A stretch of 64,000 nt of DNA from the NCBI GenBank assembly GCA_001298545.1, contig LJCX01000023.1, positions 372,001 to 436,000 on the forward strand. The letters are read 5' to 3'. Positions 44,822 through 53,500 of the stretch are shown here, piece after piece. Origin of the DNA: Actinobacteria bacterium OV320. Its GTDB lineage: Bacteria; Actinomycetota; Actinomycetes; Streptomycetales; Streptomycetaceae. How positions within the stretch are numbered: position 1 is the first letter of the stretch; each line of letters starts with the position of its first letter. Under the pieces are notes generated by a model. It worked only from the letters and a program-made list of their open reading frames with translations, was not told the origin of the DNA and did no database searches. Position numbers and translations under genes: made by a program.

Positions 44822-45676
44822 TCACGCCACGCGGTACTGCTCGTCGCGGGCGTCGGTGAGGAACATCTGTCCCGGGGCGTGGGTGAGGGCGAACGGCGGG
44901 CGCGAGGCCATCACCGCGGCCTGCGGGGTCACGCCGCAGGCCCAGAACACCGGGATGTCGTCCGGCGCGGCTTCCACCGGGTCCCCGAAGTCGGGCCGGC
45001 CGAGGTCGTCGATGCCCAGTCCCGACGGATCGCCGCAGTGTACGGGGCCGCCGTGCACCGCCGGGAGCAGGCTGCTCTCGCGGATGGCCGCCGCGAGGTG
45101 CTGCGGCGGCACCGGACGCATGGACACCACCATGGGGCCGTGCAGCCGCCCCGCGGGCCGGCACCGGCGGCTCGTCACGTACATCGGGACGTTGCGCCCC
45201 TGCTCGACGTGCCGGATCGGGACGCCCGCCCCGGACAGCGCCCACTCGAAGGTGAAGCTGCACCCGATCAGGAACGACACCAGGTCGTCACGCCAGTACG
45301 CGCGCACGTCCGTCGGCTCGTCCACCAGTTCCCCGTCCGCCCAGACCCGGTAGCGCGGCAGATCGGTGCGCAGGTCGGCGCCCTCGGCGAGGACGGTCGT
45401 CCAGGAGCCGGCGTCCGTGACGTCGAGGACGGGACAGGGCTTGGGGTTGCGCTGGCAGAACAGGAGCATGTCGTACGCCCAGTCCGCGGGCACCGAGATC
45501 AGGTTGACCTGGGTGTGGCCGCCCGCGACCCCGGCCGTGGGGCCCGCCAGGCCCGCCCGGAAGCGGGCCCGGGCGGTGGCGGGGCTCCACGCGTGCGCGT
45601 GCTCGTCCAGGAGGGTGACGGGACGGTCGTCGACGAGGGGCGGACGGCTGTCCTGCGTGAGGATCGGACGGTTCAC
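44822..45676 (-). CDS. DUF1445 protein (putative hydro-lyase / D-glutamate cyclase-like)
   Basis: 284-aa protein with [54 protein letters not shown] and [16 protein letters not shown], typical of DUF1445. Its eukaryotic relatives include DGLUCY, which interconverts D-glutamate and 5-oxo-D-proline. Here it lies in an operon with 5-oxoprolinase genes, so a role in making or racemically channelling 5-oxoproline from glutamate analogues is plausible. The GTG start overlaps the MFS stop (GTGA). Confidence 0.85.
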   Translation of the reverse strand: MNRPILTQDSRPPLVDDRPVTLLDEHAHAWSPATARARFRAGLAGPTAGVAGGHTQVNLISVPADWAYDMLLFCQRNPKPCPVLDVTDAGSWTTVLAEGADLRTDLPRYRVWADGELVDEPTDVRAYWRDDLVSFLIGCSFTFEWALSGAGVPIRHVEQGRNVPMYVTSRRCRPAGRLHGPMVVSMRPVPPQHLAAAIRESSLLPAVHGGPVHCGDPSGLGIDDLGRPDFGDPVEAAPDDIPVFWACGVTPQAAVMASRPPFALTHAPGQMFLTDARDEQYRVA

Positions 45677-46986
45677 TCCAGTTCCTTCCCGCGGGTCTCC
45701 GGCAGCCCCAGCAGCGCCAGGGCGGCGATGGCGTAGCCGATCGCGCCGAACACCAGCGCGCCGCCCACACCCCAGCTGTCGGCGAGGAAGCCGACCGTGG
45801 TGGGGAAGACGGCGCCCACGGCGCGGCCGGTGTTGTAGGTGAAGCCCTGTCCGGTGCCGCGCAGGGCCGTCGGGTACAGCTCGCTCAGGTAGGAGCCGAA
45901 GCCGCTGAAGATCGCCGACATGCAGAACCCGAGCGGGAAACCGAGCACGAGGAGCAGGGTGTCCGCGCCGCTCGGGATGTTCGCGTACGCCAGGATGCAC
46001 ACCGCGGACAGCAGGGCGAACAGCCAGATGTTGCGGCGCCGGCCCAGCCGGTCGGTGAGGTAGCCGCCCGTGAGGTAGCCGAGGAAGGCCCCCGAGATCA
46101 GGAAGGTCAGATAGCCGCCGGTGCCGACCACCGACAGGCCCCGCTCCGACTTCAGATACGTCGGCACCCAGGTCGCCAGGGTGTAGTAGCCGCCCTGCAC
46201 ACCGGTGGAGAGCAGGCCGGCGAAGAGCGTGGTCCGCAGCAGCGGCCCTTTGAAGATCGCCGGGAACGAGCCCTTCTCAGCGCTCTGCTCACGGGCGGCC
46301 GTGGCCTCCGGCGCGTCCTGTACCCGGCGCCGCATCCACACCACGAGCAGCGCGGGCAGGGCGCCGGTCCAGAACATCACGCGCCAGGCGACGTCGTCGC
46401 CGAAGAACGAGAAGACCAGCGTGTACGCCACTACCGCGAGGCCCCAGCCGACGGCCCACGAGCTCTGGATCGCGCCGAGGGTGCGACCCCGGTGCTTCGC
46501 GCTCGCGTACTCGGCGACCAGGATCGCGCCGACCGCCCATTCGCCGCCGAAACCGAGGCCCTGGAGGGACCGGAAGACCAGCAGCGTCTCGTAGCTGGGC
46601 GCGAAGCCGCAGGCGACGGTGAAGACCGCGTACGTGATCACCGTGATCATCAGGGCCCTGACCCGGCCGATCCGGTCGGCCAGCACCCCCGCCACGGCGC
46701 CGCCGATCGCCGAGGCGACCAGGGTGACGGTGGTGAACAGGCCGGTCTGGCCGCTGTCCAGGCCGAAGTAGGCCGCCAGCGCGACCATGCTCAGCGGCAG
46801 CGTGAAGTAGTCGTAGGAGTCGAGGGCGTAGCCGCCGAACGCGCCGGCGAAGGCGCGGCGGCCGCGCGGACCGAGGGCCCGCAGCCAGGCCAGAGCGCCG
46901 TCGTCGGGAGCGGTGCCGGAGGCGGGAGCGGAGACGGCGGGGCGGGTGTCGGTGGCCGGGGTCCGGGGTGGAGGGGGCGTGCTCAT
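45673..46986 (-). CDS. MFS transporter, 5-oxoproline operon
   Basis: 437-aa permease with about 12 helices. It includes [40 protein letters not shown] (the loop 2-3 signature) and [20 protein letters not shown], characteristic of the metabolite:H+/sialate-like branch. It is the first gene of the operon with DUF1445 and pxpABC and is divergent from a GntR regulator. The likely substrate is 5-oxoproline or a related dipeptide/amino acid, by context only. Confidence 0.87.
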   Translation of the reverse strand: MSTPPPPRTPATDTRPAVSAPASGTAPDDGALAWLRALGPRGRRAFAGAFGGYALDSYDYFTLPLSMVALAAYFGLDSGQTGLFTTVTLVASAIGGAVAGVLADRIGRVRALMITVITYAVFTVACGFAPSYETLLVFRSLQGLGFGGEWAVGAILVAEYASAKHRGRTLGAIQSSWAVGWGLAVVAYTLVFSFFGDDVAWRVMFWTGALPALLVVWMRRRVQDAPEATAAREQSAEKGSFPAIFKGPLLRTTLFAGLLSTGVQGGYYTLATWVPTYLKSERGLSVVGTGGYLTFLISGAFLGYLTGGYLTDRLGRRRNIWLFALLSAVCILAYANIPSGADTLLLVLGFPLGFCMSAIFSGFGSYLSELYPTALRGTGQGFTYNTGRAVGAVFPTTVGFLADSWGVGGALVFGAIGYAIAALALLGLPETRGKELE

Positions 46987-47088
46987 GGGGCACCTCGCTG
47001 AGGGAGGACGGAGGGTGCGGGGACTGAGCTGTGCCGTGCGGAGGCGGTCGCCGCGGCGGGGACGGGCGGTGCCATGAAAGGAAGGTAG

Positions 47089-47107
47089 AGGATCGTTGAA
47101 CGATCCT
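47089..47107. promoter_or_regulatory. 19-bp operator for the 5-oxoproline operon / gntR
   Basis: AGGATCGTT-G-AACGATCCT is a perfect palindrome (9-bp arms, 1-bp centre) in the divergent gap. On the minus strand it lies between TTGAAG (-35, 47112-47107) and TACCTT (-10, 47088-47083), spacer 18 bp. A bound repressor would block the MFS-pxp promoter. The gntR ATG is 49 bp away on the other side. Confidence 0.75.
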
Positions 47108-47155
47108 TCAATACCCATGTTGTTTCGTTCTCGTGTCTGCGGTTGAATTCCGGGC

Positions 47156-47857
47156 ATGGCAGAGCAGCTGGCGGGACTGGCCGACGACCGTGCCCTCCTG
47201 GCCCGCACGAGCACGGCCGAACGGGTTTCGGACATCCTCAGAAGCCGCATCGCCGAGGGCTATTTCCCGCCCGGGACGCGGCTGTCGGAGGACAGCATCG
47301 GCGGGGCGCTCGGCGTCTCCCGCAACACGCTGCGCGAGGCGTTCCGGCTGCTCACCCACGAGCGCCTGCTCGTCCACGAGCTGAACCGGGGCGTGTTCGT
47401 CCGGGTCCTGACCGTCGAGGACGTCGAGGACATCTACCGCACGCGCGCGCTCGTCGAGTGCGCCGTCGTACGGGGGCTGGGGGAGTCGCCGTACTCACTG
47501 GACGGCCTCCGTGCGAGCGTCACCGAAGGACAGGTCGCGGCCGTCGAGAGTGACTGGAAAGGACTGGGTACCGCCAACTTCCACTTCCACCGCGAACTGG
47601 TGGCCCTGGCCGGCAGCGTGCGCACCGACGAGCTGATGCGCAGCGTCTTCGCCGAGCTGCGCCTCGCCTTCCACCTCGTCGACGAGCCGCGCCGACTGCA
47701 CGAGCCCTACCTCCAGCGCAACCGCCAGATCCTCCAGGCCCTGGAAGCGCGGGACGCGGAGGAGGCCGAGCGGCTGCTGGCCGTCTACCTGGCCGACTCG
47801 TCGGATCGCGTGCTCAAGGCCTACCGGCGAAAGGTCGAGGGCGACAGCGCCCCATAG
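47156..47857 (+). CDS. GntR-family regulator with FCD domain
   Basis: 233-aa FadR-type regulator. The winged helix (about 20-85) has SDILRSRIAEGYFPPGTRLS and GALGVSRNTLREAFRLLTHE. The C-terminal FCD domain (about 95-220) has RTRALVECAVVRGL, FHFHRELVALAGS and QRNRQILQALEARDAEEAER, with the metal-coordinating His residues. It is divergent from the MFS-DUF1445-pxpABC operon and probably represses it through the 19-bp palindrome, with 5-oxoproline or glutamate as inducer. Confidence 0.9.
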   Translation: MAEQLAGLADDRALLARTSTAERVSDILRSRIAEGYFPPGTRLSEDSIGGALGVSRNTLREAFRLLTHERLLVHELNRGVFVRVLTVEDVEDIYRTRALVECAVVRGLGESPYSLDGLRASVTEGQVAAVESDWKGLGTANFHFHRELVALAGSVRTDELMRSVFAELRLAFHLVDEPRRLHEPYLQRNRQILQALEARDAEEAERLLAVYLADSSDRVLKAYRRKVEGDSAP

Positions 47858-47950
47858 GGCGGGGGAACTGCGCGACCGGTCCCACCGGCCCGCAGCCGGA
47901 GAACGACCCGTGGCCGTCCGGCCGTGCCGCCGGAGGCGATCCGCGCCGTT

Positions 47951-47988
47951 TGGGTCGATGTCAGACCGAGGACCTAGTCTGTGCACCG
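47951..47988 (+). promoter_or_regulatory. Promoter giving a leaderless transcript for the SMC-like cluster
   Basis: TAGTCT (47975-47980) is a good -10, ending 7 bases before the GTG at 47988. So transcription would begin at or next to the start codon. TGGGTC (47951-47956) at 18 bp is a weak -35. No ribosome-binding site precedes the GTG. Confidence 0.5.
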
Positions 47989-49517
47989 TGACTTCGCCTG
48001 CGTCGACGGACCGTGTTCCGCCCCAGCTCAGCGCGGCGCCGCGCCCCGCTCCGGGCCCGGCGGCCGACGAGGGGCTGGCGCGGCGGCTGCGCGCGCTCGC
48101 CTGCACCGCGCCGATCCACGACCTCGACGCCCGCAAGGCCAACCTCGCCGGTGAGTACTCGGTCTACGGCATGGCGGAGATCGCCCTCGCCGCCATCGAC
48201 CTCGTCACACTCAACATGGACTTCGACACCGGAGCCGACCACGACCAGATAGTGGCCCGCCTCATGCCGCGCATCGCCGCGCAGGCCCCGCGGCGGCCCG
48301 TCGCCGAGCACGAGCGGGTGGCCCGCTGGGTGCTGGAGAACCTGATCAACGTCGGCAGCGTCGACCGCGGCTTCCGCGCCGTGTACGGCACGTTCGCGCC
48401 GGACGGCACGTACGTGCGCCGCGACTACGACTTCAAGCTGATCGAAGAGGTCCCCGGCTACGGCGGCGCGGTCTACCTCCGCACCACCGACGAGGCGGTC
48501 AACGTCCTCGTCGGCGCCCTCGACACCGACGTCACCAGCGCGCAGATCGCCGCCGAGGTCAAGCTCGAGGTGCTCATCCGGCGCGGCCGGCTCGCCGACG
48601 CCCAGCTGGCCGCCGAACAGGCCCGCTACCGCACCGTGCAGTACTCGGAGACCCTGCGCCGCGCCCTGGAGGCGACCCGGCGCAACGTGCGCGCGGTGGA
48701 CTGGCTCAACGCCGTCCCCGACATGATCGCCGAGGCTCTCGACCACGTCGCCGACCGCTACCGCCACGAGAACGCGATCCTCACCAACATCCGCAAGGCA
48801 CGGGACGAGATCGAGGACGCGGAGAACAAGCGGCGGGCCGCCGAGCTGGTCGACATCGTGAAGGACTGCATCCGCCGGCACACCCAGTTGCAGTCCCGGC
48901 TGCTGGAGGCCGGCCCGCTGTTCCGTGCCGAGCAGGACCGCCAGGCCTTCGCCACGCCCATGACCTCGTCGGGGATCGACCTCTACGGGCACCTCGTCAC
49001 CCCCGTGCTGCCGCTGCCGCTGGAGCAGGCGGTCCGGGTCACCGACGCGTTCTTCGCCCACGGGACCGGATTGCGCACGCCGGTGTCGGTGCGCGTGGGC
49101 GACCTCGTCGACCTGCTGCTGACGCCGCCGGTGGAGCGGGAGCACCTGGGCGCGGAGATGCCGGAGCCGGACCTCATCGCGACGCCGGACGACAGCCGGT
49201 TCAGCGAGGGACAGCTGGCGATGGCCAAGGAACTGCTCGATCTGCCGGCGGACGCGCCACGACGGCTGTCGGGACTGCTCGAGGAGGCGCGGGCCAAGGA
49301 CGGCGAGGAACTCGCCTACCTGGTGGCACTGCTGGCCGTGCACGCCGCCAGCCCGGCCGTGGGCACCGCCTACCGCCAGGGCGAGGAGAAACTGCTGTTC
49401 GCCGTGGACGACGGCAAGGAACTGGACGACCCGGGGTTCGGCGGAGCCGATCTCATCGTCGGCACCGCCCTGCTGGACGCCGCGGGGATGGCGGCGGACC
49501 GCACGGAGGCTGCGTGA
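47988..49517 (+). CDS. Kleisin-like (MukF/JetA-type) candidate of an SMC cluster
   Basis: 509-aa soluble protein with no family I can name. A low-complexity start (VTSPASTDRVPP) is followed by a helical N-terminal domain (about 25-150: LAGEYSVYGMAEIALAAIDL, WVLENLINVGSVDRGFRAVY) that could be a winged-helix region. It then has long helices, probably coiled coil (about 180-310: RNVRAVDWLNAVPDMIAEAL, RDEIEDAENKRRAAELVDIV), and a C-terminal domain (about 335-500). The order before a kite-size gene and an SMC gene is that of JetA/MukF kleisins. Assignment is from position and architecture only. The GTG start is supported by a -10 element 7 bases upstream. Confidence 0.6.
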   Translation: MTSPASTDRVPPQLSAAPRPAPGPAADEGLARRLRALACTAPIHDLDARKANLAGEYSVYGMAEIALAAIDLVTLNMDFDTGADHDQIVARLMPRIAAQAPRRPVAEHERVARWVLENLINVGSVDRGFRAVYGTFAPDGTYVRRDYDFKLIEEVPGYGGAVYLRTTDEAVNVLVGALDTDVTSAQIAAEVKLEVLIRRGRLADAQLAAEQARYRTVQYSETLRRALEATRRNVRAVDWLNAVPDMIAEALDHVADRYRHENAILTNIRKARDEIEDAENKRRAAELVDIVKDCIRRHTQLQSRLLEAGPLFRAEQDRQAFATPMTSSGIDLYGHLVTPVLPLPLEQAVRVTDAFFAHGTGLRTPVSVRVGDLVDLLLTPPVEREHLGAEMPEPDLIATPDDSRFSEGQLAMAKELLDLPADAPRRLSGLLEEARAKDGEELAYLVALLAVHAASPAVGTAYRQGEEKLLFAVDDGKELDDPGFGGADLIVGTALLDAAGMAADRTEAA

Positions 49518-49575
49518 GCCGGGTCGGGAACCGAGTGGACGAGCACGAGCACGAGAACACCAAGGAGCCGAAGCT

Positions 49576-50454
49576 GTGACCGAGCAGGTCGAGTGGAGCG
49601 ACACGGAGGCCCCCGCCCCGGCGGCGAACGCCGCCGTCACCCCCGCCGACGCCGCCGACGCGGCGCGGCTCGTCGCCTTCGGGCTGATGCCCAAGCTGCA
49701 GCCCGCGCGGGACCAGGAGTACGCCGAGCTGCTGCGGCGGTACCGGGAGGACCCGGCGTTCGCACGGCTCGCCGACGCCGTGGCCACCGGACTCGGGCTG
49801 ATCGTGCTGGAGGTCTCCCCGCGCGCGGGGATGGCGGTGACCGCGGCCGAGGACTCGGTGTTCGCCGTGCGGATGGGGGACTACGCGCGTCGTACGTCCG
49901 CCGACGGCGGCGACCGGTTCCTGCACGGGCTCGCGCACCTCTCCGTCGCCGCGATGGCGTTCCCCCGGCCCGAGGACCTGGCCGACGACGGCTACATCGG
50001 CCGGGTCAGCGTCAACGGAGTGGACGCCTTCGTACGCCAGGCCTGCCGCCGGCTGGAGGAGCGGGCGGACGAGCAGGGCGAGAACACCGACCCCGCCACC
50101 GACGCGCCCGGCCTGGAGGCCGCCTGGCGGATCTGGGCCAGACGCAGCTCCACCGGCGCCACCAAGGACGCCCGCAGACTCGCCGGTTCGACGACCGGCA
50201 TCGTCGGCAAGGCCGTCGCGTTCCTCACCGACTCCGGCTTCCTCCAGCGGACCGGTGACGACAGCGGCGGTACCTACCGGACGACCGCCCGCTATCAACT
50301 CCAGGTGCGTGACATGGCGGGCGGTGCCGCCATGGCCGAGCTGCTGGAGCTGGGCGTGGTCCCGGTCACCGACGGCTCTCCGACGCTGCTGCCCGCCGAG
50401 GAGACCGAGGACCTGGACCTGGTGGCCGACGCCGGCTTGCCGTTCCACTCCTGA
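49576..50454 (+). CDS. Kite-like (MukE/JetB-type) candidate of an SMC cluster
   Basis: 292-aa acidic protein. The N-terminal half (ARLVAFGLMPKLQPARDQEY, VATGLGLIVLEVSPRAGMAV, then EDSVFAVRMGDY) and the C-terminal half (GSTTGIVGKAVAFLTDSGFL and QRTGDDSGGTYRTTARYQLQ) look like two winged-helix folds, as in kite proteins such as MukE, ScpB and JetB. It lies 58 bp after the kleisin-like gene. A terminator-like hairpin separates it from the SMC gene. No sequence-level homologue is recognised. Confidence 0.6.
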   Translation: MTEQVEWSDTEAPAPAANAAVTPADAADAARLVAFGLMPKLQPARDQEYAELLRRYREDPAFARLADAVATGLGLIVLEVSPRAGMAVTAAEDSVFAVRMGDYARRTSADGGDRFLHGLAHLSVAAMAFPRPEDLADDGYIGRVSVNGVDAFVRQACRRLEERADEQGENTDPATDAPGLEAAWRIWARRSSTGATKDARRLAGSTTGIVGKAVAFLTDSGFLQRTGDDSGGTYRTTARYQLQVRDMAGGAAMAELLELGVVPVTDGSPTLLPAEETEDLDLVADAGLPFHS

Positions 50455-50455
50455 A

Positions 50456-50479
50456 GCCACCGAGCCACCGAGCCACCGA
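50456..50479 (+). repeat. Three 8-bp direct repeats
   Basis: GCCACCGA occurs three times in tandem (50456-50463, 50464-50471, 50472-50479), starting just after the stop codon of the kite-like gene (50452-50454). Confidence 0.85.
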
Positions 50480-50487
50480 GCTTCGGG

Positions 50488-50517
50488 GCTCATGGGCCTT
50501 CGGGCCCCTGAGCTTTT
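50488..50517 (+). terminator. Intercistronic terminator-like hairpin before the SMC-like gene
   Basis: GCTCA (50488-50492)/TGAGC (50509-50513) and GGGCC/GGCCC (50494-50498/50503-50507) close a UUCG tetraloop with one mismatch. TTTT follows at 50514-50517. It lies 44 bp before the SMC-like start codon and may attenuate transcription into that gene. Confidence 0.6.
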
Positions 50518-50561
50518 GAAGCGCCTCCCCCCGATCTGCCGAAGACTTACGAGAGTCCGCC

Positions 50562-53500
50562 ATGTACGAGCTGTCCCGGGTCCGCCTCTACTCCATCGGG
50601 CCTGCCGGTGCGCGCTACGCCGACACCGTGCTTGACCTGCGGGGCGTGGGCGACATCGTGCCCGACCCCGCCCCCACTCAGGCGGAGTTCTTCGAGGAGG
50701 AGCCGGTCGGCCCGCCGCGCCGGCCGGCGCCCGCGGGCGTGCTCTTCCTGGAGAACGGCGGCGGCAAGTCCGTCCTGCTCAAGCTGATCTTCTCGGTGAT
50801 GCTGCCGGGCCACCGCAACACGCTCGGCGGCGCCAGCTCCGGCGTGCTCCGCAAGTTCCTGCTCGCCGACGACTGCGGACACGTGGCGCTGGAGTGGCAG
50901 CACGTGCTCACCGGCGAGTGTGTCGTCGTCGGCAAGGCGAGCGAGTGGCGCGGGCGGCAGGTGTCCAACGATCCGCGGAAGTTCGCGGAGGCCTGGTACT
51001 CGTTCCGGCCCGGGCCCGGGCTGAGCCTGGACAACCTGCCCGTCGCCGAGTCCACCGCCGTCCGCCCGCCCGTCGAGGGCGCCTCCGGCGCGCAGGGGCG
51101 GCGGCGCACCATGAAGGGGTTCCGGGACGCCATCACCGAGGCGGGGAAGGCGTATCCGCACCTGGAGGTGCACTGGGAGGAGATCCACGACCGGTGGATC
51201 GAGCACCTCGGCGAGCTGGGCCTGGACCCCGAACTCTTCCGCTACCAGCGGGAGATGAACGCCGACGAGGGTGAGGCCGCCGGCCTCTTCGCGGTCAAGA
51301 AGGACTCCGACTTCACCGACCTGCTGCTGCGCGCGGTGACCGACACACGGGACACCGACGGGCTCGCCGACCTGGTCAGCGGCTTCGGCAACAAGCTGGG
51401 CCGCCGCGCCGAGCTGATCGCCGAACGGGACTTCACCGCCGGTTCGGTGGACCTGCTCGGGCGGATCGTCGAGGCCGCCGAGGCGCGGGCACGCGCGCGT
51501 GACATCCACGCCGGCGCCGAGCGCCGCACCCGCGCGCTGGCCCGGCGGCTGTCCTCGCGCGGCCTGCGGGAGAAGGCGCGGGCCGGTGATCTCGCCCAGC
51601 GGGTCACGGCCGCCGCCTACGCCGTCACGCACTCCGAGAGCGCGCGCGAGCGCAGCGCGCTCATCGCCGCCGAACTCGCCTACCGCCATGCCTCGTTGGC
51701 GCTCGCCGGCGCCGAGAAGTCCGCCGCCGCACAGAAGCGCGAACTCGCCGACGCCCGCACCCTGCACTCCGCCTGGCAGGCCGCCGAGGCCGTGCTGCGC
51801 CATCGCGCCGCCGCCGACCGGGTCGCGCGCGTCTCCGCCGCGATCCAGGAGGCCGAACGCGACGCCGCCCCCGCGCTCGCCGCCCGCGCCAGGGCCGCCG
51901 TCGACCTCGTACGGGCCCTGCACGCCGCCGCCGAGAACGCCGAGGCGCTCGCCAACGAGGAGGAGGAGCGCTCGGCGGCACTCCAGGAGGTCGGCGAGTC
52001 CGCACACCGGGACTCGACGTCCGCCGCCACCGACGCCCAGCGCGCCCGCAGCGAGGTCGGACACCTGCGCCAGCGCCTCGCCGAGGTCGAGCAGGAGACC
52101 GCCGAGGCCGTACGCGCGGGCTGGCTCGACGACAGCGCGCCCGACGCCGACCCCGCCCGCGCGGCCCTCGCCGCCAGCGACGCCGAGAAGACCGCCGTCG
52201 CCGCCTGGGACACCGCGCGTGACGCCTCACGCAGGGCCGCCGAGCACGCGCGCGAGGCCGCCTCCGCGGAGTCCCGCGCCGAGCTCACCGCGGCCCGGGC
52301 CGCCGACGCGGCGGCGGCCGCGCACCGCTCCCACGAGGCCGAGCTGCGGCTCGCCGAGTCCCTGGCGGGCGAGGAACGGCTCGCGGAGCTGCTCGGGCTG
52401 ACCGGCGGCGGCGCCCGCCCCCGGATCCCGCAGCCACGGCAGAACGGCGAGCCGGACGACGGCTCCCTGCTGACCCCCGAGGACCTGGACCGCTGCGCCG
52501 ACGAACTGCGCGACCTCCTCGACGACGCCGTCTCCTCCGCCGAACGGCAGCTCTTCGAGCTGCGGACGGCGGCCGCCGACGACTCCCGCATCCTCGGCGC
52601 GCTCGGTGACGGGGGACTGCTGCCGCCCGGCCCGGACGTGCTGGCCACGGTCGAGTTCCTCGGCGAGCACGGCATCCCCGCCCTGCCCGGCTGGCGCTAC
52701 CTCGCGCAGGCCGTCGACCCCGCCGACCACGCGCGCGTGCTCGCCGCGCGGCCCGAACTGGTCGACGGCGTGATCATCACCGACCCCGCCTCGCACGCAC
52801 GCGCGCGGGAGGCGCTCGGTGAAGCCGCGCTGCTGCCCCGTTCGGCCGTGGCCGTCGGTACGGCCGCCGCCCTGCTGGCGCCGACCCCGGCGGCCGACGC
52901 GCAGAGCGCAGACGTCTTCCTCGTCCCGCCGAACCCGGCCATGCACGACGAGCACGCCGCCGACGAGGAACGGCAGGCGCTGCGCGCGCGGGCGACCGAG
53001 CGGGACGACGACATCCGCCGCCTCGCCGCGCGGCTCGGCAAGGACCGGGAGCTGGCCGCCCGGCTGTCCTCCTGGCGTACCGGCTGTCCCGCCGGGCGGC
53101 TCACCGAACTGGCCCGGTCCGCCGGGGAGGCACGCGCGTTCGCCGAGGAGTCCGAGGCCGAGCTGTCCGAGGCGCGTACCGCGCGCGCGGAGGCCGACGA
53201 GATCGCCGCCGAGGCGGCCCAGGTGCGCGACGAGCGCCAGGAGGCCGCGCAGAAGGCCAGGCGAGCCGCCGACGCCCTGGCCGGCCTCGCCTTCCGGCTG
53301 CGCGAACGCGCCGGCTGGCAGGTCAAGGTGCGCGAACTAGCCGACGAGGCCGCCGAGTCGGAGGCCCGCGCCCAGACCTGCCTGGAGCGCGCCCGCGCCG
53401 CCGACGAGGACCGCCGGGGCGCCCAGCGCGCCGCCGACGACGCCCGCCGCACCGCGCGTGCGCTGCGCGCCGAACGCGCCGAGATCGCCGGCGCCCCCGA

